NCBI GenBank assembly: GCA_946540005.1
Contig: CAMNHY010000003.1
Location: 1 to 64,000, forward strand
Reading direction: 5' to 3'
From: an uncultured Clostridium sp.
GTDB lineage: Bacteria; Bacillota_I; Bacilli_A; Acholeplasmatales; Anaeroplasmataceae
DNA: 64,000 bases
This document shows, in pieces, positions 53,698 to 62,162 of the stretch (its first letter is position 1; each line of letters opens with the position of its first letter). Position numbers and translations under genes: made by a program. The notes under the pieces were generated by a model. The model worked only from the letters and a program-made list of their open reading frames with translations. It did no database searches and had not been told where the DNA came from.

Positions 53698-54366
53698 ATG
53701 AAAAAAAATAACAAATTACAAGCGATTATTGAAGTCGCAATTTTTGCAGCAATTGCAGTAGCACTTGATTTAATTCAAGGAGGATTATTTAAAGGAGTAT
53801 TTGCAAGTGGTGGTTCAATTGGATTTGCAATGTTACCTATCTTTATTATCTCTTATAGAAGAGGTTTAGGATATGGAATATTATGTGGATTTATTGTATC
53901 AGTTCTTCAAATGTTATCTGGTATTTATGTTATTCAAGGCGCAACAATGCCAAATGATTTCCTAAAAGCTTGTGGTCCATTTATTCAAGTCATGCTTGAT
54001 TATGTATTAGCTTATACTTTAGTAGGATTTGCAGGATTATTTGCAAAAGTATATAAAAAATCTGGAGATCAAAAATCTAGAATCTTATTTATCATTTTAG
54101 GTTGCCTTGTTGGAGGTATGCTAAAATATTTAGTACATACTATTGCTGGTATTGTATTCTGGCTAGGTGATGGAAGTGGTTCATTTGCAGGTATTGCAAA
54201 TAACACTCATTTATATTCTTGGATATATAATGGTGCTTATTGTATTCCAAATATAATTATTTGCACAATTATTATGGTAATTATTGCAATTCGTTATCCT
54301 TTCTTCTTAGATTTATCAAATGAAGAATTATTAAATGAAAATATGGAGGATAATGCAAATGACTAA
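53698..54366 (+). CDS. thiT: Energy-coupled thiamine transporter ThiT
   Basis: The product has 222 residues with about six membrane segments. IEVAIFAAIAVALD at the start fits ECF S-components, and the aromatic LVHTIAGIVFWLGDG region fits ThiT. It binds thiamine and works with a shared ECF module, not encoded here. It lies directly under the TPP switch. GAAGGAG precedes ATG. It overlaps the next gene by eight bases. Confidence 0.93.
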   Translation: MKKNNKLQAIIEVAIFAAIAVALDLIQGGLFKGVFASGGSIGFAMLPIFIISYRRGLGYGILCGFIVSVLQMLSGIYVIQGATMPNDFLKACGPFIQVMLDYVLAYTLVGFAGLFAKVYKKSGDQKSRILFIILGCLVGGMLKYLVHTIAGIVFWLGDGSGSFAGIANNTHLYSWIYNGAYCIPNIIICTIIMVIIAIRYPFFLDLSNEELLNENMEDNAND

Positions 54367-54811
54367 TAAAACATTCAACTTAACAAAAAAGATTTTTGTA
54401 GTATGTGCGTCTGCTATAGTATCTCTTTTAGTATTAATATTTATGATTGTTAATGCTAAACGAGATGGTGGTTTTTACGAGGGTGGTTTTGAATTTGATG
54501 AACAATATGTATATTTCTTATATTCATCAATTACAGTGTTAATTTGTAGTATATATAATTTAGTTAAATTTTTAAAATATGAAGAAGATGATTTATCTTC
54601 TAAATTAGTAGGTGCAGCAATTTCATCTTCATTCTTGTTAGGATATTATTCAAAGGTATTCTTTAAAGCATTAAATAAATATGGTACTGAAGGATTTAAT
54701 TCAACTAATTTAATATTATTTTTAATATTCTTATTTGTTACTATTTATTTCTTCTTTATTTTAATTAGAAATGCATTAATTAAATACAATGTAGAACATA
54801 AGAAAATTTAA
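54359..54811 (+). CDS. Four-segment membrane protein in the TPP-controlled operon, unknown function
   Basis: The product is about 150 residues. Membrane segments lie near 14-35, 55-76, 85-105 and 118-142. The loop after the first is Gly/Phe-rich (RDGGFYEGGFEFDEQYVYF). I recognise no family. GGAGGA eight bases upstream supports ATG 54359, overlapping the thiT stop as ATGACTAA. Being translated after thiT under the same riboswitch, it may assist thiamine uptake, which is inference. Confidence 0.72.
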   Translation: MTNKTFNLTKKIFVVCASAIVSLLVLIFMIVNAKRDGGFYEGGFEFDEQYVYFLYSSITVLICSIYNLVKFLKYEEDDLSSKLVGAAISSSFLLGYYSKVFFKALNKYGTEGFNSTNLILFLIFLFVTIYFFFILIRNALIKYNVEHKKI

Positions 54812-54829
54812 CGATATAGCCTAATTATC

Positions 54830-54870
54830 TTTGTGGTAATTAGGTTTTTTAATTGTTTAATAAAAGAAAA
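54830..54870 (+). terminator. Intrinsic terminator
   Basis: CCTAATTA (54830-54837) pairs with TAATTAGG (54857-54864), followed by six T. The loop is long. Confidence 0.75.
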
Positions 54871-54880
54871 ATGATATAAT
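54853..54880 (+). promoter_or_regulatory. Promoter of truB-ribF
   Basis: TTGTTT (54853-54858), 16 bases, TATAAT (54875-54880) with an extended TG. Its -35 falls at the edge of the upstream terminator region. Confidence 0.7.
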
Positions 54881-54906
54881 ATTATCATAGAATTTTGGTG
54901 ATTATT

Positions 54907-55767
54907 ATGGATGGATTTTTTATTATAGATAAAGAAAAAAATTTTACTTCATTTGATGTATGTAATAAGATAAAACATAAATTTTTTAATTCTCATGTAG
55001 GACACACTGGTACGCTTGATCCTAATGCAACAGGTGTATTAGTTGTTTCAGTTGGTAATGCATGTAAAACATTACAATTGTTAGAAGATAAAACTAAAGA
55101 ATATTTATGTACAATAGAATTTAATAAATCATATGATACAATTGATCCTACAGGAAAAATTGTTAAAACATCTAATAAAGATATAACAATTGATGAAATA
55201 AGAGAAGCTATTAATGTTTTATCAAAAAGAGAATCTCAAATCCCACCAAGTTTTTCAGCACTTAAAGTTAATGGTAAAAGAAGTTATGAATTGGCAAGAA
55301 AAGGTATTGAAGTTAAACATGAACCAAGACCAATTAAAATTTATAAGACAGAAATTAGAAGTGAACTTAGAAAAATAGATGAGTGTTATTACATTGATAT
55401 ATATCTATATGTAAATAGAGGCTTCTATGTTAGAAGTTTTGTACGTGATTTATGTGAAATGTTAAATATATGTGGTAATATGTATGATTTAAGAAGATTA
55501 TCTAGTGGCATATTTAATATTGATAAAGCTAAAAAGATTGATGAGATTTCCGAATATGATTTAATTAGTGTAAATGACGCATTTAGTTATTTAGATAAAT
55601 TAGAAGTAAAAGATTACTTAGTAAATTTAATCCAAAATGGTGTTGTATTAGATGAAAGACAAATAACAACAGATAAACCTTTTATTGTAACAAATAAAGG
55701 TAAAGATTTAGCAATTTATCAGCCTAGTGATAAAAAATATAAATATAAAAGAGTTGTATTATTATAA
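54907..55767 (+). CDS. truB: tRNA pseudouridine(55) synthase TruB
   Basis: The product is about 286 residues. GHTGTLDPNATGVL holds the catalytic Asp, and KVNGKRSYELARKG is a second family motif. The C-terminal PUA-like part is short. It forms pseudouridine 55 in the T-loop of tRNAs. TTGGTGA precedes ATG 54907. The stop overlaps ribF (TAATG). Confidence 0.95.
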   Translation: MDGFFIIDKEKNFTSFDVCNKIKHKFFNSHVGHTGTLDPNATGVLVVSVGNACKTLQLLEDKTKEYLCTIEFNKSYDTIDPTGKIVKTSNKDITIDEIREAINVLSKRESQIPPSFSALKVNGKRSYELARKGIEVKHEPRPIKIYKTEIRSELRKIDECYYIDIYLYVNRGFYVRSFVRDLCEMLNICGNMYDLRRLSSGIFNIDKAKKIDEISEYDLISVNDAFSYLDKLEVKDYLVNLIQNGVVLDERQITTDKPFIVTNKGKDLAIYQPSDKKYKYKRVVLL

Positions 55768-56666
55768 TGAAGACAGTATTTATTAAAGATTTAAATGAAG
55801 TTTTCCAAAATGAAAATTTAGCATTAATGTTAGGTAATTTTGATGGATTTCATTTAGGTCATAACGCCTTATTAAACGAATTAAAAAAATTAAATATTAA
55901 ACAAGGATTATTAACTTTTTATCCTCATCCATTAAAAATATTAAAGAATTTAGATTTTAAATATTTAGATACAATTAAAGATAAAGAAAAGAAATTAGAA
56001 AATGAAATAGATTATCTTATTGTAATAAATACTACAAAAGAGCTATTAAATGAAAATAAAAATTCATTTATTAATTTCTTAAAAAATAATAAAGTATCTG
56101 ATATTGTATGTGGAAATGATTTTACATTTGGTAAAAATAAATCAGGAACAGTTAAAGACTTATCCGATTTTAGACTTCATATTGTGCCTGATTATAAGAT
56201 TGATAATATTAGAGTTAGTTCGACTTATATTAGAAAATATTTAAATGAAGGTAATATTGATTTTGCAAATAAATATTTAGGACATTTTTATGAAATTGAA
56301 GGTGTCGTAAGCCATGGGTCTCATTTAGGAAATACAATAGGCTTTCCTACTGCAAATATAGAAGAAAATGAATATTTATTACCAAGTAATGGTGTTTATT
56401 TTGGTTATGCAATAGTTGATGATAAAAAAATTTTTGGGATGATTAATATTGGAATTAATCCTACGATTAATTTATTAAATAAGAAGAGATTAGAAATTAA
56501 TTTATTTGATTATAATCAAGATCTTTACGACAAAATTATAAGAGTCGGATTTATAAAAAAATTAAGAGATGAAATTAAATTTAATTCTAAGGAAGAATTA
56601 ATTAATATGTTAAATAAGAATAAGTTAGAATGTATAAATCTTATTAAAACATATAATAAAGACTAA
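55767..56666 (+). CDS. ribF: Bifunctional riboflavin kinase/FAD synthetase
   Basis: The product has 299 residues. The N-terminal nucleotidyltransferase has GNFDGFHLGHNAL (23-35) and RVSSTYIRKYL. The C-terminal kinase has VSHGSHLGNTIGFPTANI and GVYFGYA. It makes FMN and FAD, needed by the several flavoproteins of this window. It is translationally coupled to truB. Confidence 0.95.
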   Translation: MKTVFIKDLNEVFQNENLALMLGNFDGFHLGHNALLNELKKLNIKQGLLTFYPHPLKILKNLDFKYLDTIKDKEKKLENEIDYLIVINTTKELLNENKNSFINFLKNNKVSDIVCGNDFTFGKNKSGTVKDLSDFRLHIVPDYKIDNIRVSSTYIRKYLNEGNIDFANKYLGHFYEIEGVVSHGSHLGNTIGFPTANIEENEYLLPSNGVYFGYAIVDDKKIFGMINIGINPTINLLNKKRLEINLFDYNQDLYDKIIRVGFIKKLRDEIKFNSKEELINMLNKNKLECINLIKTYNKD

Positions 56667-56717
56667 TTAGTGTTGTCAAAATTTATTATTTTTTATATTG
56701 AATTTAATTTAAATATA

Positions 56718-56726
56718 TGTTATATT
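56718..56726 (+). promoter_or_regulatory. Extended -10 promoter of rpsO
   Basis: TGTTATATT at 56718-56726, placing the start of transcription near 56733. Confidence 0.55.
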
Positions 56727-56734
56727 ATACAGGA

Positions 56735-56784
56735 CGTTAGCTTAGGTTATCGAGCATTTCCTCGTTCGTAATCCAAGTTAATCG
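56735..56784 (+). promoter_or_regulatory. Structured rpsO leader, probable S15 autoregulatory site
   Basis: CGTTAGCTT-A-GGTTA pairs in a long imperfect helix with TAATCC-AAGTTAATCG, capped by CGAG/CTCG. It starts about two bases after the predicted transcription start and ends 15 bases before the ribosome site AGGAGG. S15 of Bacillaceae represses its own mRNA through a leader structure; the same is likely here, though the junction differs in detail. Confidence 0.55.
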
Positions 56785-56813
56785 CGAATATATAATTTAG
56801 GAGGAAATTCAAT

Positions 56814-57083
56814 ATGGCATTAACAGCAGTTGAAAAGAAAGAAATCGTTAAAAAGTTTGGTAAGAATGAACAAGATACAGGTTCTGCAGCAGTTCAAGTT
56901 GCTATTTTAACTGAAGAAATTTCACGTTTAAATAAGCACTTAGCAGACAATCATCATGATTTCTGTTCAAGCCGTGTTTTACTTGTTAAGGTTGCTCAAA
57001 GACGTTCTTTATTAGCTTATATTAAGAAGAACAACTTAGAAGAATATGCTAGCCTTATCAATGCATTAGGATTACGTCGTTAA
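56814..57083 (+). CDS. rpsO: 30S ribosomal protein S15
   Basis: The product has 89 residues, the standard length. TGSAAVQVAILTEEI, HLADNHHDFCSSR and LLAYIKKNN are conserved S15 segments. It binds 16S rRNA early in assembly. AGGAGG precedes ATG. Confidence 0.98.
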   Translation: MALTAVEKKEIVKKFGKNEQDTGSAAVQVAILTEEISRLNKHLADNHHDFCSSRVLLVKVAQRRSLLAYIKKNNLEEYASLINALGLRR

Positions 57084-57099
57084 TCATAAATTGCAAATT

Positions 57100-57127
57100 A
57101 AGAGTTCATTATTTGAACTCTTTTTTT
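57100..57127 (+). terminator. Intrinsic terminator of rpsO
   Basis: AAGAGTTCA pairs with TGAACTCTT around TTATT, followed by T to 57127. Confidence 0.92.
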
Positions 57128-57135
57128 ATTTGTAT

Positions 57136-57141
57136 TATAAT
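57136..57141 (+). promoter_or_regulatory. -10 box of the glutathione peroxidase gene
   Basis: TATAAT at 57136-57141, 19 bases before GTG 57161. Confidence 0.5.
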
Positions 57142-57160
57142 CAAAGTGAGGTACAAATTT

Positions 57161-57706
57161 GTGGGATTTTATGATTTAAAAGTTTTAGATAACATTGGAA
57201 ATGAGATTAGTTTATCTGAATATAAAGGGAAAATATTATTAATTGTAAATACTGCAACAGGTTGTGGATTTACACCTCAATATGAATATCTTGAGAGAAT
57301 TTATAATAAATATAAGAATTCTGGTTTTGAAATCTTAGATTTCCCTTGTAATCAATTTGGCTCTCAAGCTCCTGGTGATGATAAAGAGATTAATCAATTT
57401 TGCACTTTAAATTATCATACAACATTCAAAAGATTCAAAAAGATTGATGTTAATGGTTCATCAGCAGATCCTTTATTTAAATATTTAACTTCTAATACTA
57501 AATTTGAAGGCTTTGATTTAAGTAATAAGATTGGTATGTATTTAGACAATATGTTTAAATCACAAGATAAAGATTATACTAAAAAATCTGATATTAAATG
57601 GAATTTTACTAAATTTTTAATTAGTAAAGATGGTAAAATTTTAAAAAGATTTGAGCCTACTGCAAGTGAGGAAGAAATCGTAAAAGAAATAGAAAAGGTA
57701 TTATAA
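57161..57706 (+). CDS. Glutathione/thioredoxin peroxidase family protein
   Basis: The product is about 181 residues. The peroxidatic site is NTATGCGFTPQ with Cys35 (not selenocysteine). FPCNQFG (61-67) and the later KWNFTKF supply Gln and Trp of the active site. Bacterial forms of this type often use thioredoxin. I chose GTG 57161, as AGTGAGGT precedes it; the open frame from 57113 runs back into the rpsO terminator. The CDF gene starts two bases after the stop. Confidence 0.88.
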   Translation: MGFYDLKVLDNIGNEISLSEYKGKILLIVNTATGCGFTPQYEYLERIYNKYKNSGFEILDFPCNQFGSQAPGDDKEINQFCTLNYHTTFKRFKKIDVNGSSADPLFKYLTSNTKFEGFDLSNKIGMYLDNMFKSQDKDYTKKSDIKWNFTKFLISKDGKILKRFEPTASEEEIVKEIEKVL

Positions 57707-57707
57707 A

Positions 57708-58823
57708 ATGGAAAATAGTGGAAAAAGTAGAGAAAATAAGATTTTAAAGGTTTCAATAATTGGAATTATTACTAATATTTTATTAGTTATAGTTAAAGCT
57801 ATTATAGGTGTTATTGCTAAATCAACTGCTGTTATTTTAGACGCTGTTAATAATTTAGCTGATGCTTTCTCATCAATTGTCACTATTGTAGGAACTAAAT
57901 TAGCTAATAAAAAACCTACTAAGAAACATCCTTATGGATATGGTAGAATTGAGCATTTGACATCAATTGTAGTTGCAGTTATTGTACTTGTTGCAGGTAT
58001 CACTGCTGTAAGAGAATCTATCGATAAGATTATAAATCCAGCAGAAACTCATTATGAATGGTATAGTTTTTTAATCATATCTCTTGCAATTGTTGTAAAA
58101 TTAGCTTTAGGTTTATTTACTAAAAAGGCTGGAAAAAAATACAATAGCGATTCATTAGTAGCTTCAGGAAGTGAAGCATTATATGATTCAATAGTTTCAA
58201 TAATGACTTTGATTGGTGCTATCATTTTAATGACAGTTCATGTAAATATAGAAGGATATTTATCAATTGTAATTTCAGCTTTAATTATTAAGACAGGTTG
58301 TGAGATATTGATTGAATCTATATCAAATATTATTGGTGAACGTGTTGAATCAGATCTTGCGGCTAAAATTAAAGATGAAATCAATAGTTTTGAAGAAGTT
58401 CATGGTGCCTATGATTTATTACTAAATAAATATGGTCCTGAAAAAATTATTGGTTCTGTTCATGTTGAAGTCGATGATAATATGAAGGCTTATGAAATTC
58501 ATAGATTAAGTCAACAAATCGCTAATAAAATATATAATGATTTTGGTATTGTTTTAACCGTTGGAATTTATGCAACAAATGAAAATGATAATAATTCTTT
58601 ATTAATAAAAAGTAGGATATTAGAATTAATTAAAGACTATCAAAACATTATTCAAATGCATGGATTTTATTTAGATAACACTAATAAAGTAGCAACATTT
58701 GATTTAGTATTTAATTTTAAAGAAAAGAATAGAGAAAATATAATTAATGAATTAGCTTTAAAACTTGAAAATGAGTTTAAATATAAATTCTTTATTAATA
58801 TAGATACAGATTATTCAGACTAA
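57708..58823 (+). CDS. Cation diffusion facilitator (CDF) metal exporter
   Basis: The product has 371 residues. Six membrane segments fall in about 15-210; DAVNNLAD and DSLVASGSEALYDS carry the transport-site Asp and neighbours. HPYGYGRIEHL is the family loop motif. The C-terminal cytosolic domain is followed by an extra 80 residues of unknown role. Manganese, zinc or iron may be exported. Co-transcription with a peroxidase hints at metal/oxidative stress. Confidence 0.9.
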   Translation: MENSGKSRENKILKVSIIGIITNILLVIVKAIIGVIAKSTAVILDAVNNLADAFSSIVTIVGTKLANKKPTKKHPYGYGRIEHLTSIVVAVIVLVAGITAVRESIDKIINPAETHYEWYSFLIISLAIVVKLALGLFTKKAGKKYNSDSLVASGSEALYDSIVSIMTLIGAIILMTVHVNIEGYLSIVISALIIKTGCEILIESISNIIGERVESDLAAKIKDEINSFEEVHGAYDLLLNKYGPEKIIGSVHVEVDDNMKAYEIHRLSQQIANKIYNDFGIVLTVGIYATNENDNNSLLIKSRILELIKDYQNIIQMHGFYLDNTNKVATFDLVFNFKEKNRENIINELALKLENEFKYKFFINIDTDYSD

Positions 58824-58824
58824 G

Positions 58825-58849
58825 AGCACTAATTATTAGTGCTTTTTTT
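58825..58849 (+). terminator. Intrinsic terminator
   Basis: AGCACTAA pairs with TTAGTGCT around TTA, followed by seven T. Confidence 0.9.
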
Positions 58850-58919
58850 AAATATTTTTAAATATTGTTTAAATCAATGAAAATATAATGATTTATTTAT
58901 TTTAAATTATTAATAATTG

Positions 58920-58928
58920 TGCTAAAAT
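58920..58928 (+). promoter_or_regulatory. Extended -10 promoter of pnp
   Basis: TGCTAAAAT at 58920-58928; the -35 is weak. Confidence 0.45.
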
Positions 58929-58986
58929 GTAGGAGATGATTATAAGATAAAAGAACAAAAAAACAATGTTACAAAGGAGATACTTT

Positions 58987-61140
58987 ATGAGTGAAGTAAA
59001 AAGATTCGAGTACAATTGGGCGGGTCGTCCACTTGTAGTTGAAATCGGAGAAGTTGCTAAACAAGCTAATGGTTCTTGTTTAGTAAAGTACGGTGATACT
59101 GTTGTATTATCAGCAGTTTGTTCAAAGGCTTCAGAGACTGTTCAAGATTTCTTCCCATTAATGGTATTATATCAAGAGAAATTATATGCTAATGGTATGA
59201 TTCCAGGAGGATATTTACGTAGAGAAGGTCGTCCAACTGAGCATGAGACACTAACAAGCCGTCTAATAGATAGACCAATTAGACCATTATTTGCTGATGG
59301 ATTCTCTGATGAGGTTCAAGTTGTTAACCAAGTATTATCATATGATCCTGAATGCTCACCAGAAATGGCTGCAATGTTAGGTGCATCTATTGCCTTAACA
59401 ATTTCTGATATTCCATTTGAAGGACCTATTGCTGGTGTTAAAGTTGGTTATATCAATGGAGAGTATGTAATTAACCCTACTCCTGCTCAATTAGCTGAGG
59501 GTAATAGAATTGATTTAACTGTTGCAGGTACTAAAGATGCAATCAACATGGTTGAATCAGGTTCATCATTCGTTTCTGAGGATGAAATGTGGGGCGCATT
59601 AGTATATGGACATAAAGAAATAATAAAATTATGCGAATTCCAACAAGAAATCCAAAAAGAATGCGGTAAGGAAAAGGTTAAGCCTTTATTATTTGTTGTT
59701 GATAAAGAAGTTGACCAAGCAGTTAGAGATTTTGCTGAAAAAGATTTAGTTAAAGCTATTCGTATCGAAGATAAGTTAGAGCGTTATGCTGCAATCGATG
59801 CTGAAAATAAGAAGACTTTAGAAGAATTCTCTAAAAAAGTATTTACTAAGAATTTAGGAGATATTGTTGTTGAAGATACAGATAAGAAGAAAGAATACTT
59901 ATCACAAGTTCAACATACATTAGATGATATTTTATATACTGAAGTTCGTAAGATGATTGCGGTTGAAAAGATTCGTCCAGACGGTAGAAAGACTGATGAA
60001 ATTCGTCCATTATCTAGCCGCGTAGACGTATTACCACGTGCTCATGGTTCTGCATTATTTACTCGTGGTCAAACTCAATCATTAGGTACTACAACTTTAG
60101 GATCATTAGCTGATGCTCAAGAAATTGAAGGATTAGATGGTATTCATAAAGAAAGATTTATTTTCCAATATAATTTCCCTCAATATTCTGTAGGTGAAAC
60201 AGGAAAATATGGTTCACCAGGTCGTCGTGAAATTGGTCATGGTCATTTAGCAGGTCGTGCTCTTTCATACATAATTCCTGATGAGGATGTATTCCCATAC
60301 ACAATTAGACAAGTATCAGATATTCTTGAATCAAATGGTTCATCAAGCCAAGCATCTATTTGTTCAGGTACATTATCATTAATGGCTGCAGGTGTTCCTA
60401 TTAAGGCTCCTGTTGCAGGTATTGCTATGGGATTAATAACTTATGGTAACGATTATACAATTTTAACTGATATTCAAGGTCTAGAAGATCACCTTGGTGA
60501 TATGGACTTTAAGGTAGCAGGTACTAAAGATGGTATTACTGCACTTCAAATGGATATTAAGATTCGTGGTATTTCATATCAGATTTTAAGAGAAGCTCTT
60601 GAACAAGCTAAAGCAGGTCGTCTTCAAATTCTTGATCATATGATGCATACAATCGATAAGGTACGTCCAGAATTATCTAAGTACGCACCTAAGGTTAAAA
60701 TGATTCGTATTAATCCAGATAAGATTAAGGATGTTATTGGTTCTGGTGGTAAGGTTATTAATGACATTATCGCTAAGTGCAATGATGTTAAGATTGACAT
60801 TGAACAAGATGGTAGAGTATATGTAATGCACCAAGAAATGGAATATGTTACAAAGTGTATTTCTATCATTGAAGATATGGTTCGTGAAGTTGAAGTTGGT
60901 AAAGTATATTCAGGTGTAGTTAAGCGTATTGAAAAATATGGTTGCTTCATTGAATTATGGCCAGGTTGCGAAGGATTATGTCATATTTCAAAATTAGCTA
61001 AAGAACGTATTGAAAAATGTGAACAAGTTGTTTCATTAAATGATACAATTTTAGTTAAGTGTATTGGTGTAAATGATAAAGGTCAAATTGATTTATCAAG
61101 AAAAGATGCTTTATTAGATACTGAAAAGAAAGAAAAATAG
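58987..61140 (+). CDS. pnp: Polyribonucleotide nucleotidyltransferase (PNPase)
   Basis: The product is about 717 residues: two RNase PH domains with a helical linker, then KH (about 560-620, [12 protein letters not shown]) and S1 (about 630-705). [15 protein letters not shown] marks the second PH domain. It degrades RNA 3' to 5' using phosphate. AAAGGAG precedes ATG 58987. It follows rpsO as in most bacteria, with two genes inserted. Confidence 0.97.
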   Translation: MSEVKRFEYNWAGRPLVVEIGEVAKQANGSCLVKYGDTVVLSAVCSKASETVQDFFPLMVLYQEKLYANGMIPGGYLRREGRPTEHETLTSRLIDRPIRPLFADGFSDEVQVVNQVLSYDPECSPEMAAMLGASIALTISDIPFEGPIAGVKVGYINGEYVINPTPAQLAEGNRIDLTVAGTKDAINMVESGSSFVSEDEMWGALVYGHKEIIKLCEFQQEIQKECGKEKVKPLLFVVDKEVDQAVRDFAEKDLVKAIRIEDKLERYAAIDAENKKTLEEFSKKVFTKNLGDIVVEDTDKKKEYLSQVQHTLDDILYTEVRKMIAVEKIRPDGRKTDEIRPLSSRVDVLPRAHGSALFTRGQTQSLGTTTLGSLADAQEIEGLDGIHKERFIFQYNFPQYSVGETGKYGSPGRREIGHGHLAGRALSYIIPDEDVFPYTIRQVSDILESNGSSSQASICSGTLSLMAAGVPIKAPVAGIAMGLITYGNDYTILTDIQGLEDHLGDMDFKVAGTKDGITALQMDIKIRGISYQILREALEQAKAGRLQILDHMMHTIDKVRPELSKYAPKVKMIRINPDKIKDVIGSGGKVINDIIAKCNDVKIDIEQDGRVYVMHQEMEYVTKCISIIEDMVREVEVGKVYSGVVKRIEKYGCFIELWPGCEGLCHISKLAKERIEKCEQVVSLNDTILVKCIGVNDKGQIDLSRKDALLDTEKKEK

Positions 61141-61149
61141 TTAGTTTAA

Positions 61150-61182
61150 AATACATACCGTAAAAATGGTATGTATTTTTTT
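61150..61182 (+). terminator. Intrinsic terminator of pnp
   Basis: AATACATACC pairs with GGTATGTATT around eight bases, followed by T. Confidence 0.9.
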
Positions 61183-61188
61183 ACTTTA

Positions 61189-61197
61189 TGATATAAT
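61189..61197 (+). promoter_or_regulatory. Extended -10 promoter of the MarR-type gene
   Basis: TGATATAAT at 61189-61197. Confidence 0.6.
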
Positions 61198-61231
61198 AAT
61201 AGTGCGATATAGTATTAAAAGGAGTAATTGT

Positions 61232-61636
61232 ATGGACTTCAAAACGATTCAAGACAGTGTTATTAATATAATTAGTTATATAAAAGATATAGAAAATAAC
61301 TTATATAAAAAATATAATTTAACAAATAATGAAGCATTAGTCTTTTTAAAGATTGCTAATAACGAAATTACTCAAACAGAAATTTGTGAAATGCTTAATT
61401 TTGCTAAATCTACAGTTCATTCTATTATATTAAAATTTTTAAAGAAAGATTTAATTTATATTTTAGATAAAAATAAAAAAGAAAAATATTTATATTTATC
61501 AGATAGAGGAAAAGATTTATTCATTAATTTAAATAATGATTTATATAATAGAAGAAAAGAATTATATTTAAAATTAAGCGATGATGAATTAAAATCAGTT
61601 CTAAATATTTCATTAAAATTATTTAATCATAAATAA
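61232..61636 (+). CDS. MarR-family winged-helix transcriptional regulator
   Basis: The product is about 134 residues. A winged helix occupies about 30-100, with ITQTEICEMLNFAKSTVHSIILKFLKKDLI as helix-turn-helix (in two parts) and KEKYLYLSDRGKDLF as wing. Flanking helices would form the dimer. Ligand and targets are unknown. AAGGAG precedes ATG 61232. A pair of inverted sites flanks the promoter just downstream. Confidence 0.82.
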   Translation: MDFKTIQDSVINIISYIKDIENNLYKKYNLTNNEALVFLKIANNEITQTEICEMLNFAKSTVHSIILKFLKKDLIYILDKNKKEKYLYLSDRGKDLFINLNNDLYNRRKELYLKLSDDELKSVLNISLKLFNHK

Positions 61637-61645
61637 AATATTGAT

Positions 61646-61726
61646 TTTTGTGCAAATTAATAAGTTTTTTAAAATATACTATTGAAAATAATTAGATATT
61701 TATGTATAATCTATTTGCACACAAAA
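61646..61726. repeat. Inverted repeats flanking the tRNA-Lys promoter
   Basis: TGTGCAAAT (61649-61657) and its exact complement ATTTGCACA (61713-61721) lie on either side of the promoter. Both arms extend in TTTT/AAAA. The first arm is outside the transcript, so they are better read as DNA sites than as an RNA stem. They could bind the adjacent MarR-type protein. Confidence 0.4.
61682..61710 (+). promoter_or_regulatory. Promoter of tRNA-Lys
   Basis: TTGAAA (61682-61687), 17 bases, TATAAT (61705-61710). Confidence 0.82.
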
Positions 61727-61729
61727 TTT

Positions 61730-61805
61730 GGACCGTTAGCTCAGTTGGTAGAGCAACTGACTCTTAATCAGTGGGTCTGGAGTTCGAGTCTCCAACGGTC
61801 CACCA
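61730..61805 (+). tRNA. tRNA-Lys (anticodon CUU)
   Basis: A full cloverleaf of 76 bases: acceptor GGACCGT/ACGGTCC, D arm with AGTTGGTA loop, anticodon arm ACTGA-CTCTTAA-TCAGT with CTT, T arm TGGAG-TTCGAGT-CTCCA, and an encoded CCA end. It reads AAG, a rare Lys codon in this AT-rich genome. Confidence 0.97.
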
Positions 61806-61818
61806 TCTTAGAAATTAG

Positions 61819-61838
61819 AAGGTAGTAATACCTTTTTT
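61819..61838 (+). terminator. Intrinsic terminator of tRNA-Lys
   Basis: AAGGTA pairs with TACCTT around GTAA, followed by T. Confidence 0.75.
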
Positions 61839-61944
61839 ATTTTGCAATAAATTTGAATTTTTATGACTTAGTATTCTATCATTAAAAGGTTGGTTTGATA
61901 ATAGACAATAACATGTCATTTAAGCTTAATTATTAGCTAGAAGA

Positions 61945-62127
61945 ATGTTTACAAAGCTAGCTGATAAAATTATGGCTGAGGCTTATAAAGAATGGAATGA
62001 AACAAAAGAAGTTAATAAGAGATTAATTGAATTAGGAGTAACTCCTGTAGCAATTGAAGAATATCCTTTTATTTGTGATATTAAAGAAATTGAATATGGA
62101 AATTATTTAATAGAAATGATTGGATAA
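61945..62127 (+). CDS. Small orphan protein, 60 residues
   Basis: The product is 60 residues, mostly helical and charged (KIMAEAYKEWNETKEVNKRL) and ending in a short beta-like part. I recognise no family. Support is modest: an AGAAG site before ATG, codon use like the neighbours, and an otherwise empty gap between tRNA-Lys and ruvX. It could also be a remnant of a longer gene. The 106 bases before it show only a weak -10 (GATAAT). Confidence 0.45.
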   Translation: MFTKLADKIMAEAYKEWNETKEVNKRLIELGVTPVAIEEYPFICDIKEIEYGNYLIEMIG

Positions 62128-62131
62128 AAAA

Positions 62132-62158
62132 GTAGTACACAAAATAAATGTGTACTAC
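62132..62158 (-). terminator. Intrinsic terminator of ruvX
   Basis: GTAGTACACA (62132-62141) pairs with TGTGTACTAC (62149-62158); on the minus strand six T follow. It also lies after the small plus-strand ORF. Confidence 0.85.
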
Positions 62159-62162
62159 CATT

